A stretch of DNA of 64,000 nt from positions 9,924,732 to 9,988,731 of the forward strand of contig JABAKD010000004.1 of assembly GCA_012845835.1 (NCBI GenBank), in the 5' to 3' direction. Shown piece after piece: positions 48,973-60,719 of the stretch; position 1 is the stretch's first letter, and each line of letters begins with the position of its first letter. This stretch comes from Undaria pinnatifida (lineage: Eukaryota; Sar; Phaeophyceae; Laminariales; Alariaceae). The position numbers and the translations under genes are program-made. The notes beneath the pieces are model-generated. The model worked only from the letters and a program-made list of their open reading frames with translations, did no database searches and was not told where the DNA came from.

Positions 48973-51900
48973 TAGAAACACGTACGGAAGAACGCCCGTA
49001 TTAAAAGTGTGTTTTATCGCTCCATTTTCCAAATGCGAGCTTTGAAGAATGCGAAAGCTCTGTATTTCGAGCATTCTTGAAGCATTCTGGTGACTTTAAG
49101 TCGAAAAAGAAGCGGCACCGCACCGCGAGGCGTTAGACCAGTGGGAAAAAACGAGTGGTTCGGACTATAGCAATCAGGGGCTGGAGTCGTAGCACAACTA
49201 CGGAAGGATATATTTTTTCCTCGGGCCGATTTCGTAGAATATCTGCAGAAGAATTTGAAGTACTTTTCCTCAGTGTTATTTTAGCTGTGAGCGTTCAGGA
49301 ATGCGTTTTTCTGGAATCAGTCTGGTGGTTTGCCCCCTTCAGGACGGCATCCACGATTTGTGTTTCTTTCCTCGGTCTACGTACGGTAGTTTAGAATGCG
49401 ACGTAGCAGTCTGGAATGCGAGATTTTTAGAAACATTTTGGTGTTTTTTATCCCTTCAGACCTGCTCTCGCGTTTTCGGGAGTAACCACTCGGAATTTGT
49501 GTTTTATCGTTTCGGCATGTAAAAGTCCATATACGTGCAAGCTTTTGCACAGACTTGGCGCTGTTTTGAGCGAAGAAGTCTGGAGGATGCGGGTGCACGA
49601 TTTCCGGATAAATTGTGAAATGAGCTACTGTCTGTATCGGACAATGCATTGTCCTACTTTACTTGTAGCTAACGGATAATGGGGGTTGCGCTAGTCGGTA
49701 GCGGAGAGATATTTGCTCGACTTCGTCTCACCCGAACGTGGTGATCCTTAACAATTTGGCACGCTGTCGCGGCATATGCTACTCTTTCTCGAGTAGGAGA
49801 TTCTGCCACACTTTTAACCAAGCCCCCTTATCCTGCCCAAAATATGATGAGATGAACGTGCGGACGTGTGCTACGATGGGAGCAGCACGTTTTGGCAGGA
49901 ATTATTCGCTATCGCTGGAATACCGCTGGTGTGGTTTCGATTTTCTGTGTTATTTACTGAGGTCATGCGGGATTGCCCATCGGGTTGAACTTCGTTCTTC
50001 TCATAGCGTGTTTTCAGGTGGGGTACAGTAGAGAGCTCCTTTGGCGAGGAGCTTGATTCTTGGGTGCAGTCCCGGTCGTAGCATGCGTCTCCCAATCGAT
50101 GCCAAATTTGGATGGCAAACTAGACACCCTTTTTACACTGTACAGTACTGTCTGAAACCAACAATAATCACACGTGGGAAAGTTGTTCAGTGACCTATCT
50201 GGTGGTTTTATGTTCTAAATCCCGTTAGGGTTTTGTTTCTGTTTTGGATATTGCTCAGACGGCTATCTTTTCTTGTCCCCAGTGGATTGACCGCATTTTT
50301 CTTACCTCCATTTATTTTACCGTTTTGTACTCAGTTCAATCTCTGAAAACACGAGATGATGTCAACTCGAAACTAGCGTTTTCCATTATACAACACGGAC
50401 ACACTGGTCTTCATTTAGAAGCCTCGCGAATAGACTGGTTTGAGTTGAACTCAAGGCTGATTATTTCAAGTCAAAGCTGACCCCTCAGCAGTCAATCATC
50501 TTGCCCGATCGAAGGGTTCTACCAGGTGTCTCTTAATGATGACTTTAGACTTTGGGGAGCTACACATAGGGGACCCCGCGATAAGGGAGAACAGTACCAG
50601 GTAGTCTATACCTCAATCGTTCAACCAATTCTGCACTACAGTAATGCATAATTTTCCGTTTATAGAGGTGGTCGGCCTGATTGACTGTATACATATGTAC
50701 CTTGTGTTTTGGAAAATGATCGAAAATCAATATCTTCATACATCGAACCAATCGACGACCTTTAGGTTTTTCCGACAATGCTAAAACATCCTGCTTGTTG
50801 TCCTCTCGCTTTCTAAACTGCTTTTTAAATACCAACTAACTATTTATGCGCGTTAATACGTTAAACCATGGCACGTTAGCCTATATACTGTCGCTATTTG
50901 CGCAAATCGTTCTGCAACCACGCTGAGTGGTGAAAGCAAAACGTTTCGATTAACAACACGCTCGTCCTAGCCGCCGCTGCCCAGGGTGAAAAACAGGGTG
51001 GGGGTTTATATCGAAGCTGGGGCTACCCCAGGCGATTTTATACAAGTCCATGAACAGGAAAACTGCCAGGATCCCAGTATCATTCAGGATCCAAGAGAAC
51101 GCTGGTCGTGGGAAATTTGGATTGCCCTTCCGGAACTGATATACAAGTAGTCTATGCAAATATAACATGGTATGGAATAGGGTCGCCCACATGGCGGAGG
51201 GGCCATATGCTGGGAATAAGAGATATCAACGGGTGGTCATGCAGTACATGCTATACGGTGTACAAGGTTCCCCTTCTTGATGGGGTTGATTTGACATTCC
51301 GGAGGCATCGCAAGTCGAAAAAGGTGAACACAGCTGCTCCAACGATATATGCCTCGTATGGCATGAATATGAGCTACCTGGTATTGGTATTATTGTCGCT
51401 CCTGTTATAGACTATGGTTCGCATATACTTGGTATCAGGTCCGACGATGTGTGTTTGATTGTTACATTGTACGTGAAAATATTGCAGCGGTGCGATCTTA
51501 ACCACATATATGCATGGTGACTGCTGGCGCGAATGCACGGGCTTGGAGCACGGCTACCGTCGTACCGCTGCTGCTTCTGCTGCTGCTGCTGCGTACGGTA
51601 CCGATTTCGTCGCTGCGACGCTGAGCGGCTATCTTCGATTATTTTGCGTGTATCTATAGTATGACGGCACAACAACCCACTCACCCATATAGCGTACACA
51701 TATAGCCACACCGCCCGTGGCTTTCACAAAGGAGAGGGCTCACAGCGTGGCTACTGTTGTGACGTAAACGCGACATGTACAGAGCCTGTAAGGCCATGTG
51801 TGATGCAGCAGCAGAGCAATAGAAGAGCGAGAAAAACAGAAAAAAAAAATGATTGCGATGGGTCTATGTTGCTGCTGTACCCTTTGTATATATGGTAAAT

Positions 51901-52599
51901 ATGAGGTCAGACGATGTGTGTTGTGGCACCAGCGCCCAACAGCAGACAGCAGACGGCCGCAAAGGCAGCAGCAGCCAGTAGCAGCTAGCACAACCAGAAG
52001 CAGCAGCACGGTTAGTGTGTTTTATGTAGCAGAGGTATCCACCGAAAAGTGCGCGTTTTATGGTGGTGTTGTAGGTACGTTCAAGTGGCCATCGTAGAAC
52101 AAGAATCCGTGATCGACCACCCCTGCCATGGTCTATTTTTTCTTAGTTCCACATGCAGATGACGAAGAACCCAAACTAAAGCCGTTGTCTCTACTGGTCG
52201 AGATGCCCTAGATCGCTGCCCAGCCAGGTGCGTAGAAACATATCAAATCCAAGATAAAGCCATAAAGAAAGGGCCTCACGTTTTCTTTGCGGCCCTTGTC
52301 TATATTATTTCCATGCTGCTTTTCTGTTTGTCTGTCTTCATGGTCTCGAGATCCAGAGCGTTTCAGCCCCGTCCTGCGGCATGGGTAGAGGGGGTTGGGG
52401 ACACACTCAGCCAAGGGGCACTAGGTATCACGTCGCGCCGAGTCGTGGCTGTCGCGTTATGAGCATTGCCGGCAATTCCGATGCACCCCTGACATCCATC
52501 GAGCCAGCCTTCCTGCCGGCTTGCTATTGAGGTTTACAATTCAGGCCGTCGGCTTGTCAAGTCCCTGCCACAGGCTGCTGGCTCTTTTCTAGAAAGTTG
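48973..52599. other. region downstream of CruP, no recognised gene
   Basis: Apart from the exon 13 copy, I recognise nothing. There are short frames on both strands, for example 51108-51410 plus and 50950-51192 minus, with no known motif. No polyadenylation signal can be assigned with confidence. Confidence 0.4.
49096..49215 (+). pseudogene. decayed copy of the end of CruP exon 13
   Basis: Compared with 48882-48990, this stretch repeats the C-terminal codons, with AAAAAGAAGCGGCACCGCAC, GAGTGGTTCGGACTATAGC and ATCAGGGGC, then CGTAGCACAACTACGGAAG. Small deletions break the frame. The spacing from the original is about 213 nt. It lies downstream of the stop, probably in the 3' UTR or beyond. 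Confidence 0.9.
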
Positions 52600-54700
52600 G
52601 CGCCGGACAGAAAACAGGAAAAATGCAGCGATAGGGGCATGAAGGTTCCACCGCACCCGGAGAGAGAGGATAGGGTCCCATCGCTGGTTCAAAAAAGTAT
52701 CAAAACCTCTACAATTCCGACCAATCGGGGACAAAAGCGGCGATCCCTCGGGCCGACACGGCCCAGTGCGGTGTGGAAGCCCCCACCAGGTAACCCATTA
52801 GGGGATCGTTGATTACCCTGAGCTCATGGAGCCAGCGGCAACCTGGGAGAATATAGTCTCATCCCCGGACGGGAAATCCTTCCATACATATACAACTACA
52901 GGGGACGAAAACAGTGAATCCTCGGTTCGATACCGCCTTGCACGATGTGGAAACCCCACCCTAATAAGCGGACTACTGTACGGCGGAGGCTCATGGAGCC
53001 AGCGCGCACCGTGAGCCCCTCGGGACAACGTCGAGGACCCATCGTAGCAGGGGCGTATAATTTCCCATCCCCAGATCAGAAATACTACCACACATCTTCA
53101 ACTCCAACACCCTGGGGACGAAAACCATGATCCCCCGGGTCGATACCGCCCCAAAAGGTGTGGAAAGCCTCCCCCCCTCCGATGATTGATGCTCGGCTGG
53201 GTTTAACAGAGCCAGCGCGTGGCGAGAGGTTCCCCACGGGACCACGTCGATGTCCAGCCGTACACGGGGACAAATAGATCCCGTCCCCGGACCAGAAATC
53301 ATTCCATACATATTCAAAAATCCAACACCTCGGTGACGAAGACGGTCGCCCGTCGAGTCGACAGCACTCTGCACGATGTGCAAACCCCACCCACATCGTT
53401 TGATCGCTCATTGGTTGGGGCTCATCAAGTCAGCGCGCACCAAGAATTTTCCCGCGGGGCAAAGTCCAGGTCCCACCGCAGCCGGAAAGGATAAATTTCC
53501 GTTCTTGTTCCAGAAATCCTTCCCGGCATCTTTAGTTCCTACACCCCGGGGACAGAAACGATTATCCTCCATGTCGATACCGCCCCGCACGGTGTGGAAA
53601 CTCCACCTTTATCGGCAGAGTGCTGATTGACTGGGGCTCATCATGGAGACAACGCGCACCGAGTGCTGCCCCTCGGGATAACGTCAACGCTCGGCCGCAC
53701 CCAGGGAGAGTAAAATCCGGTCCCTGGATAAATCTCCTTCTACACATCTTCAGCTCCAACAACCCAGGGACGAAAATGGGGATGCCCGGATCGATACCGC
53801 CCCGCACGGTGCGCAAACGCCACCCCCGCCGACCGATTGCGGATTCGCTGGGAGTCATGGAGCCAGTGCACGGAGAGAGTTGTCCCTCGGAAAAACGTCG
53901 ACGTCCCGCCCCACCAGGGGAAGATATTTTCTAATCCCTCCTGAGCCAAAATGCTTCGCTACATGTGCAACTCTAACACCCCGGGGACGAAAACGGTGAT
54001 CCCCCGTGTCGATACCGCCCCACGCAGTGGGGGAGCCCCAACCCACCCCATCGACTGATTGCTGATTGTTGGTTGGCGCTCATGGAGGCAACGCGGATTG
54101 AGTGTTGCCCGAAGGAAAAGTCGAGGTCCCGCCGCTCCCGGGGAGGAGGCGCTATTATCGCCCTCGGACCAGAAACATTTCCAGACATCGACAAACCCAA
54201 CAACCCGGGGACAAAAACGGTAATAATAGCGTCTATACCGCCCACACGGTGTGGAAATCGCAACTCTATCGGTTGATTGCTGATGGCTTGGGCTCATGGA
54301 ACCAGCGCGCGGCGGGAGTTGCTCCTCCGAGCAACGCCGAGATCCCACCAAACCCGGGGAGAATAATATCAAATCCCCGGATCAAACGTCCTTCCACTCA
54401 TCTACAATTGTACACGCCGGGGACAAACACGATAGTCGTCCCGGTATACACCGTCCAGCACGGTGTGGAAACCCCGATCGGACGGACTAATTACTCATTG
54501 GCTGGTGTTCGTGGAGCCGGCGCACGGTGACAAACGCGACGTCTCGCCGCACCCGGAAAACATGAGAGAGCATCTCCGGATTATATATTCTTTCATTCGT
54601 CCACAACTACAACAACCCGTGGACAAAATCGTTGACCCTCGGGTCGGTACCACCTCGCATGGTGTAGAAAGCCTCAACCCACTGACTGATTGTTGCTTGT
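52600..54700. repeat. 215-bp satellite array, about ten units
   Basis: The landmark GTGTGGAAACCCCACC, or a variant, recurs near 52771, 52944, 53158, 53374, 53592, 53808, 54021, 54248, 54463 and 54660. Most intervals are 213-227 nt. Each unit also holds GGCTCATGGAGCCAGCGCGC, AACGTCGAGGTCCC, CCCCGGACCAGAAATC and a GGGGACGAAAACGGT block. Units differ by roughly one base in five by eye, so the array is old. Long frames on both strands follow the repeats. Confidence 0.95.
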
Positions 54701-56082
54701 CCGGGGTGAGAAAGGCCTGCACATTCGGGACTGTAGAATATCCGTACATAGCATGCGACCAATATCCAGGTGTAAGTGAGTATAGTAGTTTATATTTGCT
54801 GTAGCAGGCCGTAGTACTGGCAGTAGCATGGATAGTAGTAACGTTTCCCCGGGCGGAGTACAATGCTTACTAGTGTTGCTGTGCTTCATACCATACACAT
54901 ATGATCATTAGTATGATAAATACAGACACCCAGTGGGTAAGGACGGACGTGAGAGTCGTTCGGAAGTTACAACAACACCCCAATGTTTCCTACACTTCCG
55001 TGCAGAGAGCGGTACACCACAGCACCACTACTAGTAACAGATATAGCGCCACGGGCGGAGCCGTGGCCTTGCCGAGCAGTATTGAATGATCGACCGAAAC
55101 AACAGAGGTGCGATCTTATTGCCCGTCTAGGAAATCTTGCAACTGTACGAATACCACCATGCTCAACGCGGCTCCAACCATCGCAGTTTGGACCCATCTC
55201 CTACCCCAGCGACCCGGGTTGCCTTGTGTAATCTATTCTGTAAGGGTCGTCTGTCTGGTTTTGATTTCCCCCCCCGCTGAAGTCCCCAAGGAGTAATAAT
55301 GGCCCTTTGGAGACGCCGATGTATCGACATCGACTAATAATGTAGTGTAGACGCCGTTCCGATCGAAATCGAGTTTTTTTGTGTAATAGTCAACAGTCTA
55401 CAAGCAGTGTGTGATCGGTAGTGCCCGTAGGGTCATGATGCGCCGGTGTCGTACGACTCCTTGCAGTGTAGTTTGAACACCAACCCTCTTACCATCCCCC
55501 GTCACACAGTCTTTGTCAGTGCTGCAATCATTCCCCCCCCCCTCTGAAATCCCAAGGGGCTGAAAAATCGTGCTCAGCGATGATCGCTATCATGGTATAC
55601 ACTACTGCTGTAGTAAAACCTACGGACTGTACAGTGGCCTGCGCTCACGGTTGCTCTCGGTCGGTGTCATGATTGCTTGATCAGATTAATTACGTAGTAG
55701 GTGTATATTGTGGGCGGGCCCATATGCAGAGAGGGGGCTACGATTTGAAATACCTCGATTTAAGACAAACGCCGATTCAAGCATGGTGAAACGGCTGGTA
55801 CGTGTATAAGAAACTACATAGCCCTTCTTGCTGTATGTAATGTATATGTATATGTCTATGTATGTGTATGTATTGTACGTATGTATTGTGTGTATGTGTA
55901 TGTATCGTATGTATGCGTAAGCATTTTATGTATGTGTATGTGTACGTATTGTTTGTATGTGTATGTATTTTATGAGCGTGTATTTATTGTATGGATGTGT
56001 CTGTGTGCTGGATTTCGAGAGCTTCACTCTAAACCGTACACCAAGCAGTACTAAGTCCAACCATATAGTCTACATATATTTT
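54701..56082. other. no gene; TATG-rich microsatellite
   Basis: 55835-55995 is a loose (TGTATG)n/(TATG)n run. The rest shows no recognised feature. Confidence 0.6.
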
Positions 56083-56416
56083 CCATCCCAATTATTATCC
56101 TCGCCCTACTCTCGCCCTCCCTCAAGGTAGTAAGTCAGATCCGGGATCTCATAGCGGGCCCTCCACCCTCCCCCCCCCTTCCCACTAGCACGTGCCTTCT
56201 TTTTTTCATCACGAGAAGAACTCGGGATGTTCTTCCCTCGTCGACTAGCGTCGAACTGTGCGTGCCCACGCTGGTAGGCGCTCTTACATGCTCAGCAAGC
56301 AGTTGATCCTTATTTTTGCATTTTTTCAAAGAAATTCAAAATCTCACCACGGTGGGAATCGAATTCAAGGACTAACGCTAGCAGTATTCGAGGGTAACCA
56401 ATAGACCACCGGGGCG
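56083..56416 (-). mobile_element. SINE-1, copy 2 (best tRNA-like head)
   Basis: Read on the minus strand from 56416, the head has TGGTCTATTGG, a perfect fit to the pol III A box TRGYNNANNGG. About 32 bp later AATTCGATTCC lies close to the B box GGTTCGANTCC. The body agrees with 14622-14960 over its whole length. The tRNA part would not fold as a functional tRNA. Confidence 0.87.
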
Positions 56417-56482
56417 ATCGGATTTGGACAGAAATATAATATCCGTCTATCTATAAATATATTATAAAAAATGAAAATACAC

Positions 56483-56535
56483 TCCAGCTGTGAGATCGAA
56501 GATTTCGTCGAAACTCATCTTTGCAAGCTGTGTGT
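56483..56535 (+). repeat. dispersed repeat D4, copy 2
   Basis: CCAGCTGTGAGATCGAAG and ACTCATCTTTGCAAGCTGTG match 15815-15876. It lies about 70 bp from SINE-1 copy 2, so the two might be parts of a composite insertion. Confidence 0.6.
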
Positions 56536-56599
56536 GATACTCCGATCGCGCGAATTACGAGTTGTGTGTCCTCATTAAGGATATAGGTCGGCGACTCCC

Positions 56600-57900
56600 C
56601 TTACAACTACAGTGTAGCTATCAGGGTCAACAGGATGATTTTAGTCAGTCTGTGCGCGGAAACTATAAAACCAGTTTCTGAGGGGGACAAAATCTGACAG
56701 CTGTGAAGGGAAATGTATCCTTTCATCAAGTGAATCTTGTAAGTCGAATAACCGGTGAGGGGGGTGGGGCGGAGTTTTGAAGGACGTGGGGGCCTGGTTT
56801 TGATCAAAAGCGAGCGGGTTTGGAGGAGGGGGGGGGGAGGGGGAAATTTGTGCATGTAAGCTGTAAATCCTTTCGAGGGGATAAATCTGACGGTTTTGGC
56901 AACAGTATATTATTGGGGGCGGGGGGGGGGGGGTTGGGGCGGGGGGGGGGGGGGGGCGTGTGGGGCAGCTCAATATGTGCCTGGAAACTATACATTATTT
57001 TGAGGGGATAAATGTGACGGTTTTGGAAATAATACATCAGTTTATCATGTATATCCTGGGGTAAGTCGTACAATCAGTGAGTAAAAGAGAGGGTGGAGTA
57101 TTCGAGGGGGTGGGGTTGGGATGGGTTGGGGGGGAGGTGGGGGGTGGGGGCGGGGGGGGGGGGGAGAAAGGGCTTTAGATGAGTGGTTTGTTATACGTGT
57201 GGTGCTAGGTCTAGGCGATGGTGCGGGTGCTGGGGAAGAAGGGGGCGTTCGAGGCGGGGGGGGGGGGGGTACACAGCGGCATGGATGGCTCTCGAAAGAT
57301 AATGAGGTGATATCCTGTGCGTGAAGTGTTTATTAATGTGGCGGATTTCGATATTTGGTGGGGCGTTTGAGTAAGGGAGAGCAAGAGGGGGGGGAGGGGG
57401 GATATTTTTAGGAGGTTTAGGTCACAAATGATATTCAAATACACTTCGGCTGTGAGATCACAGATATATAGCAGCTTGTTATACGCGTGGTGCTAGGTCT
57501 AGGCGATCGTGCAGGTGGTCGGAAAAAAGGGGGCGTTGGAGGGGGGGGGCGGGGGGGGGGGGGTTGGGGGAAAAAAAATTTGAAAACTACGTCATGGATG
57601 GTCAGAAGGATAATGACGTGATATCAACTGCGTATAGGTGTTTATTACTCAGGCCGATTTTGATTGTGAGTGGGGCGTTTGGACAAACTAGGCGCAAGGG
57701 GGGGGGAATCGGGGGACGGAGGGGCGGGGGGGGAAGGGTTGGGGTTTTTTATGAACAAGAGGGGTCAGTGGAGGAGGAGGGGAGGGGGGGGGGGGGGGGC
57801 GGGGGGGGGGACATTTCAATATGTGCGCGGAAACTATAAATCCTCAAAGGGGACAAACCTGACGATTGAAGCAATAAGACATCCCTTTATATCATCTGGC
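56600..57900. repeat. G-rich diverged tandem repeat region
   Basis: Units with GGAAACTATAAATCC, GAGGGGATAAATCTGACGG and runs of 10-20 G recur near 56655, 56855, 56985 and 57825. A second unit (GATATC, TGTTTATTA, GGCGTTTG) recurs near 57310 and 57620. The plus strand carries many G runs close together, giving strong quadruplex potential. Confidence 0.85.
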
Positions 57901-58049
57901 TTGTAATGTTTACTATTCTAAAGGGTTTGATGTTGGATGCAGCATGCAACCCAGTGTTTAAGTGTAGTAAATAACGTGTTAAATCTTCATAATTTGTTGT
58001 TGTATGATGCATCGATCGAAAGCTAGAATATTTTATAGAATATTTGTAG

Positions 58050-59225
58050 GTACCATTATTTTCTGACACCGCTAACTATAAGAAAGAGCTATGTATTGTC
58101 AAATACAACAGGCGAGGTGATGTGGTCATCATGCACTGTTTGACACCATCATCATACAGTTACCATTATTTTCTGACATCGCTAATTATACGAAAGAGAT
58201 ACGTATTGCCAAATACAGCATGCGAGGTGATGTATGTGGCCATGTACCGCCTCCGCCATTGAGCAGTAGAGGGAGGGATGCGAATCGTCAGTTTTGAAGG
58301 AACGCTTGGTATACATTGCTCAATTACGTTACCTCGTTAGTCATACTTGGTATACACGCGCTCAATTACGTTACGTCGTTAGTAATACTTCGCTTGGCAT
58401 AGGTTGGGAGGCGATCATGCAGACGGTATGTACGAAATACCCTACGTAATGGGTTGGTAAGGTTGTTTACCGCAATTTTAACACATCTGCCTGTGCTTCC
58501 TTTTCCAAATTATTTTTGTCTCAAGTAAATGTAGGATTTCACGCCTATGATTTTACCTTGTCGATGTGGGGCTCTGCGGTCGTCAATTTTAAGTCAGAGA
58601 TACGTCCTACAAATACATCAGGCGAGGTGGGTATGTGATGTCTATATATGCGATGTCATCACTATTGATCGCGAGGGTGATTTTACTTCGTGAGGTAAAT
58701 GGTACTGTGTTTCGTAGAGGTCGTCTCAGGAGGGTATGCGATGGGTCGGCAGTGTGGTTTATCGCAATTTTATCAGGTCTGCCTGTGCTTCCTTTTCAAC
58801 TTATTATTGTCTCAAATGTACGATTTCACGGCCATGATTTTTACCGTGCCGCTGTGGGCCTCTGAGGTCGCCAATTCTAAGACAGAGATACATCTTACAA
58901 ATACAGCAGTTGAGGTGGGCATGCAACGTCATATATATGCGATGTCACTACTATTGAACGCGAGGGTGACTTTACTTTGTCAGGCATATGCTACTGCGTT
59001 TCGCAACGGTTGTCTCACGTGGACATGCGATGTCACCACTATTGAACGCGAGGGTGACTTTACTTCGTTAGGCACATTCCACTGCGTTTGGAATGGTAGA
59101 GGTTGTCAGGCAATCATGTAAGCGGATGGAGGCACGAAATACCCTGCGTAATAGGTTGGTCGTGTTGTTTACCGCAGTGTTAACATCCCTGTCTGTACTT
59201 ACTTTTCACATTATTATAGACTATA
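58050..59225. repeat. diverged tandem array T2, units of about 290-400 bp
   Basis: TCTGCCTGTGCTTCCTTTTC occurs at about 58487 and 58779, with a variant near 59190. ATGATTTTTACC and GTGGG.CTCTG occur at about 58547 and 58835. GCGATGTCA..ACTATTGA.CG occurs near 58650, 58940 and 59030. A left part (58060-58230) repeats TACCATTATTTTCTGACA twice. Confidence 0.85.
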
Positions 59226-59454
59226 GACTATATATAGTGTACGCTTATTATACGTCCTGTTTTCTCCCCACTGTCGTCGAAGATGTTGTAGTCCTGTAGA
59301 TGTCGCGTCCATGTCTGGTGCTCTTGATATGTATCAAATGATACCTGCATTTTTGTCGATAGATAGCGTATATAGATCAGTTTTACAAAGAAAGGAGATC
59401 TTGAAAAATAGATTTTGTCGGCAAAACGGAAAATCAACCATTTTTCGCGCAATA

Positions 59455-60150
59455 GCAAGGCTTCAACGCTTGAAGGAAAAAACAACATGCCGGCTGCACC
59501 ATAAGGTCACAACAAGCGAGGATGAGCATAGCGGTGGTGCAACCCTACCTCGGCAACCCTACTCCTGCGGGGACCGGTCCGCCGGTGGCACCCCAACACT
59601 ACCTTTTGGGCGCGTCGTGCCTGATTCTGGGAGCGGGAAAACTCTGCCGTTTTGGGTAAGGACTCAACGCCCCAAGGAATATTTAATGCATGGGCTGCAC
59701 CATAAGATTTTTACAGTTGGTGATGATAAGGGCCTCAACAAGCTCGAAGTAAAGACAAGCCTGCGTACGAGGTGCTCGTCGGCTCGTGGCATAGCGGTTG
59801 TGCAATCCTACCTTAGCAACCCTACTTCAGCGGGGACCGGTCTACCCCGGACGCACCTACCTTCGGGGGCGTGATGCTTGGTTGTGGGAGGGAGAAAACT
59901 GCAGCCATTTTCGGTAATGCTTCAACGCTCGAGGAAAGCATCAACGCTCGAAGAAAAAATGAACACGCGGGCGGCACCAAGAGATCCTAATCAAAGATGG
60001 CTAAAGGCTCTCACCAGCAAAGCAATCACAAGACTGGGTACGAGATTCTCGCCAGCTGGCCACATAGTGGTGGTGAATCTTCATCTTCGCAACCCCACAT
60101 CACCGGACAGCATTCCAGTCCACCCCCGACGTGCCTGTAGAAGACCCGAC
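59455..60150. repeat. tandem array T3, three units of 200-260 bp
   Basis: TCAACGC and GGAAAAAAC variants followed by a GGCTGCACCA.AAG word start units near 59455, 59661 and 59920. Each holds a CTACC..GCAACCCTAC, GGGGACCGGTC and GCACC sequence. A fourth, more diverged unit lies at 62780-63180. A plus frame of 187 codons (59311-59874) runs through it. Confidence 0.85.
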
Positions 60151-60486
60151 ATGACGTGATTGGTACTGGAGAGCGAGATATTTGCAGCCAAAGAAATGAC
60201 CTGACCAAGAATCTCCCGGCGTACTCTACCGCAAATAGGCTGTATCCAGTGTGACGTCCGAAAGAATCTTCCAGAGGTGTGCTCTACCGCAAGCTGGGGG
60301 GGCTGTGGCGACTTGGATCGGATGGTGGACGCCTGGCAACGAGTTCAGCAGGTAGGTGTGTTGTATGGGTGTGTCTTGATTGTATATTTACCAGCAGGTG
60401 TGTTGTATAGGTGTGTCTTGATTGTATATTTACCCTAGTGGGGGCCCAGACCGAGCTGTTGCAAGAGGCGGGGGCAGCCTCCTACA

Positions 60487-60487
<1 letters not shown>

Positions 60488-60556
<69 letters not shown>

Positions 60557-60574
60557 ATTGTTGTTGTTTTTGTT
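60488..60574. repeat. (TTG)n microsatellite
   Basis: About 27 trinucleotides, interrupted near the right end by TTA and TTTTG. It reads as poly-Leu, poly-Val or poly-Cys on one strand and poly-Thr, poly-Asn or poly-Gln on the other. Confidence 0.97.
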
Positions 60575-60719
60575 CTCACATCAAATATATTGGCACCAAC
60601 AGCAAGGGCGCTCCCTCTGTAGCACCGGTATTGCTGCATTACTAGTACACAAGCAAAAAGCCCCCCCTGCTCGGTGGCGCAGGATCGCAGGTGGGAGTGT
60701 GTTTTGAGGTGGATCCTAA

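Noticed and set aside
52600-54700. CRISPR array
   Set aside because: Units are 215 bp, diverged and without constant short repeats and variable spacers. The window is eukaryotic.
56340-56416. Functional tRNA gene on the minus strand
   Set aside because: A and B boxes are present, but the D and anticodon arms do not pair. The same head occurs in a second copy joined to the same body, so it is a SINE head.
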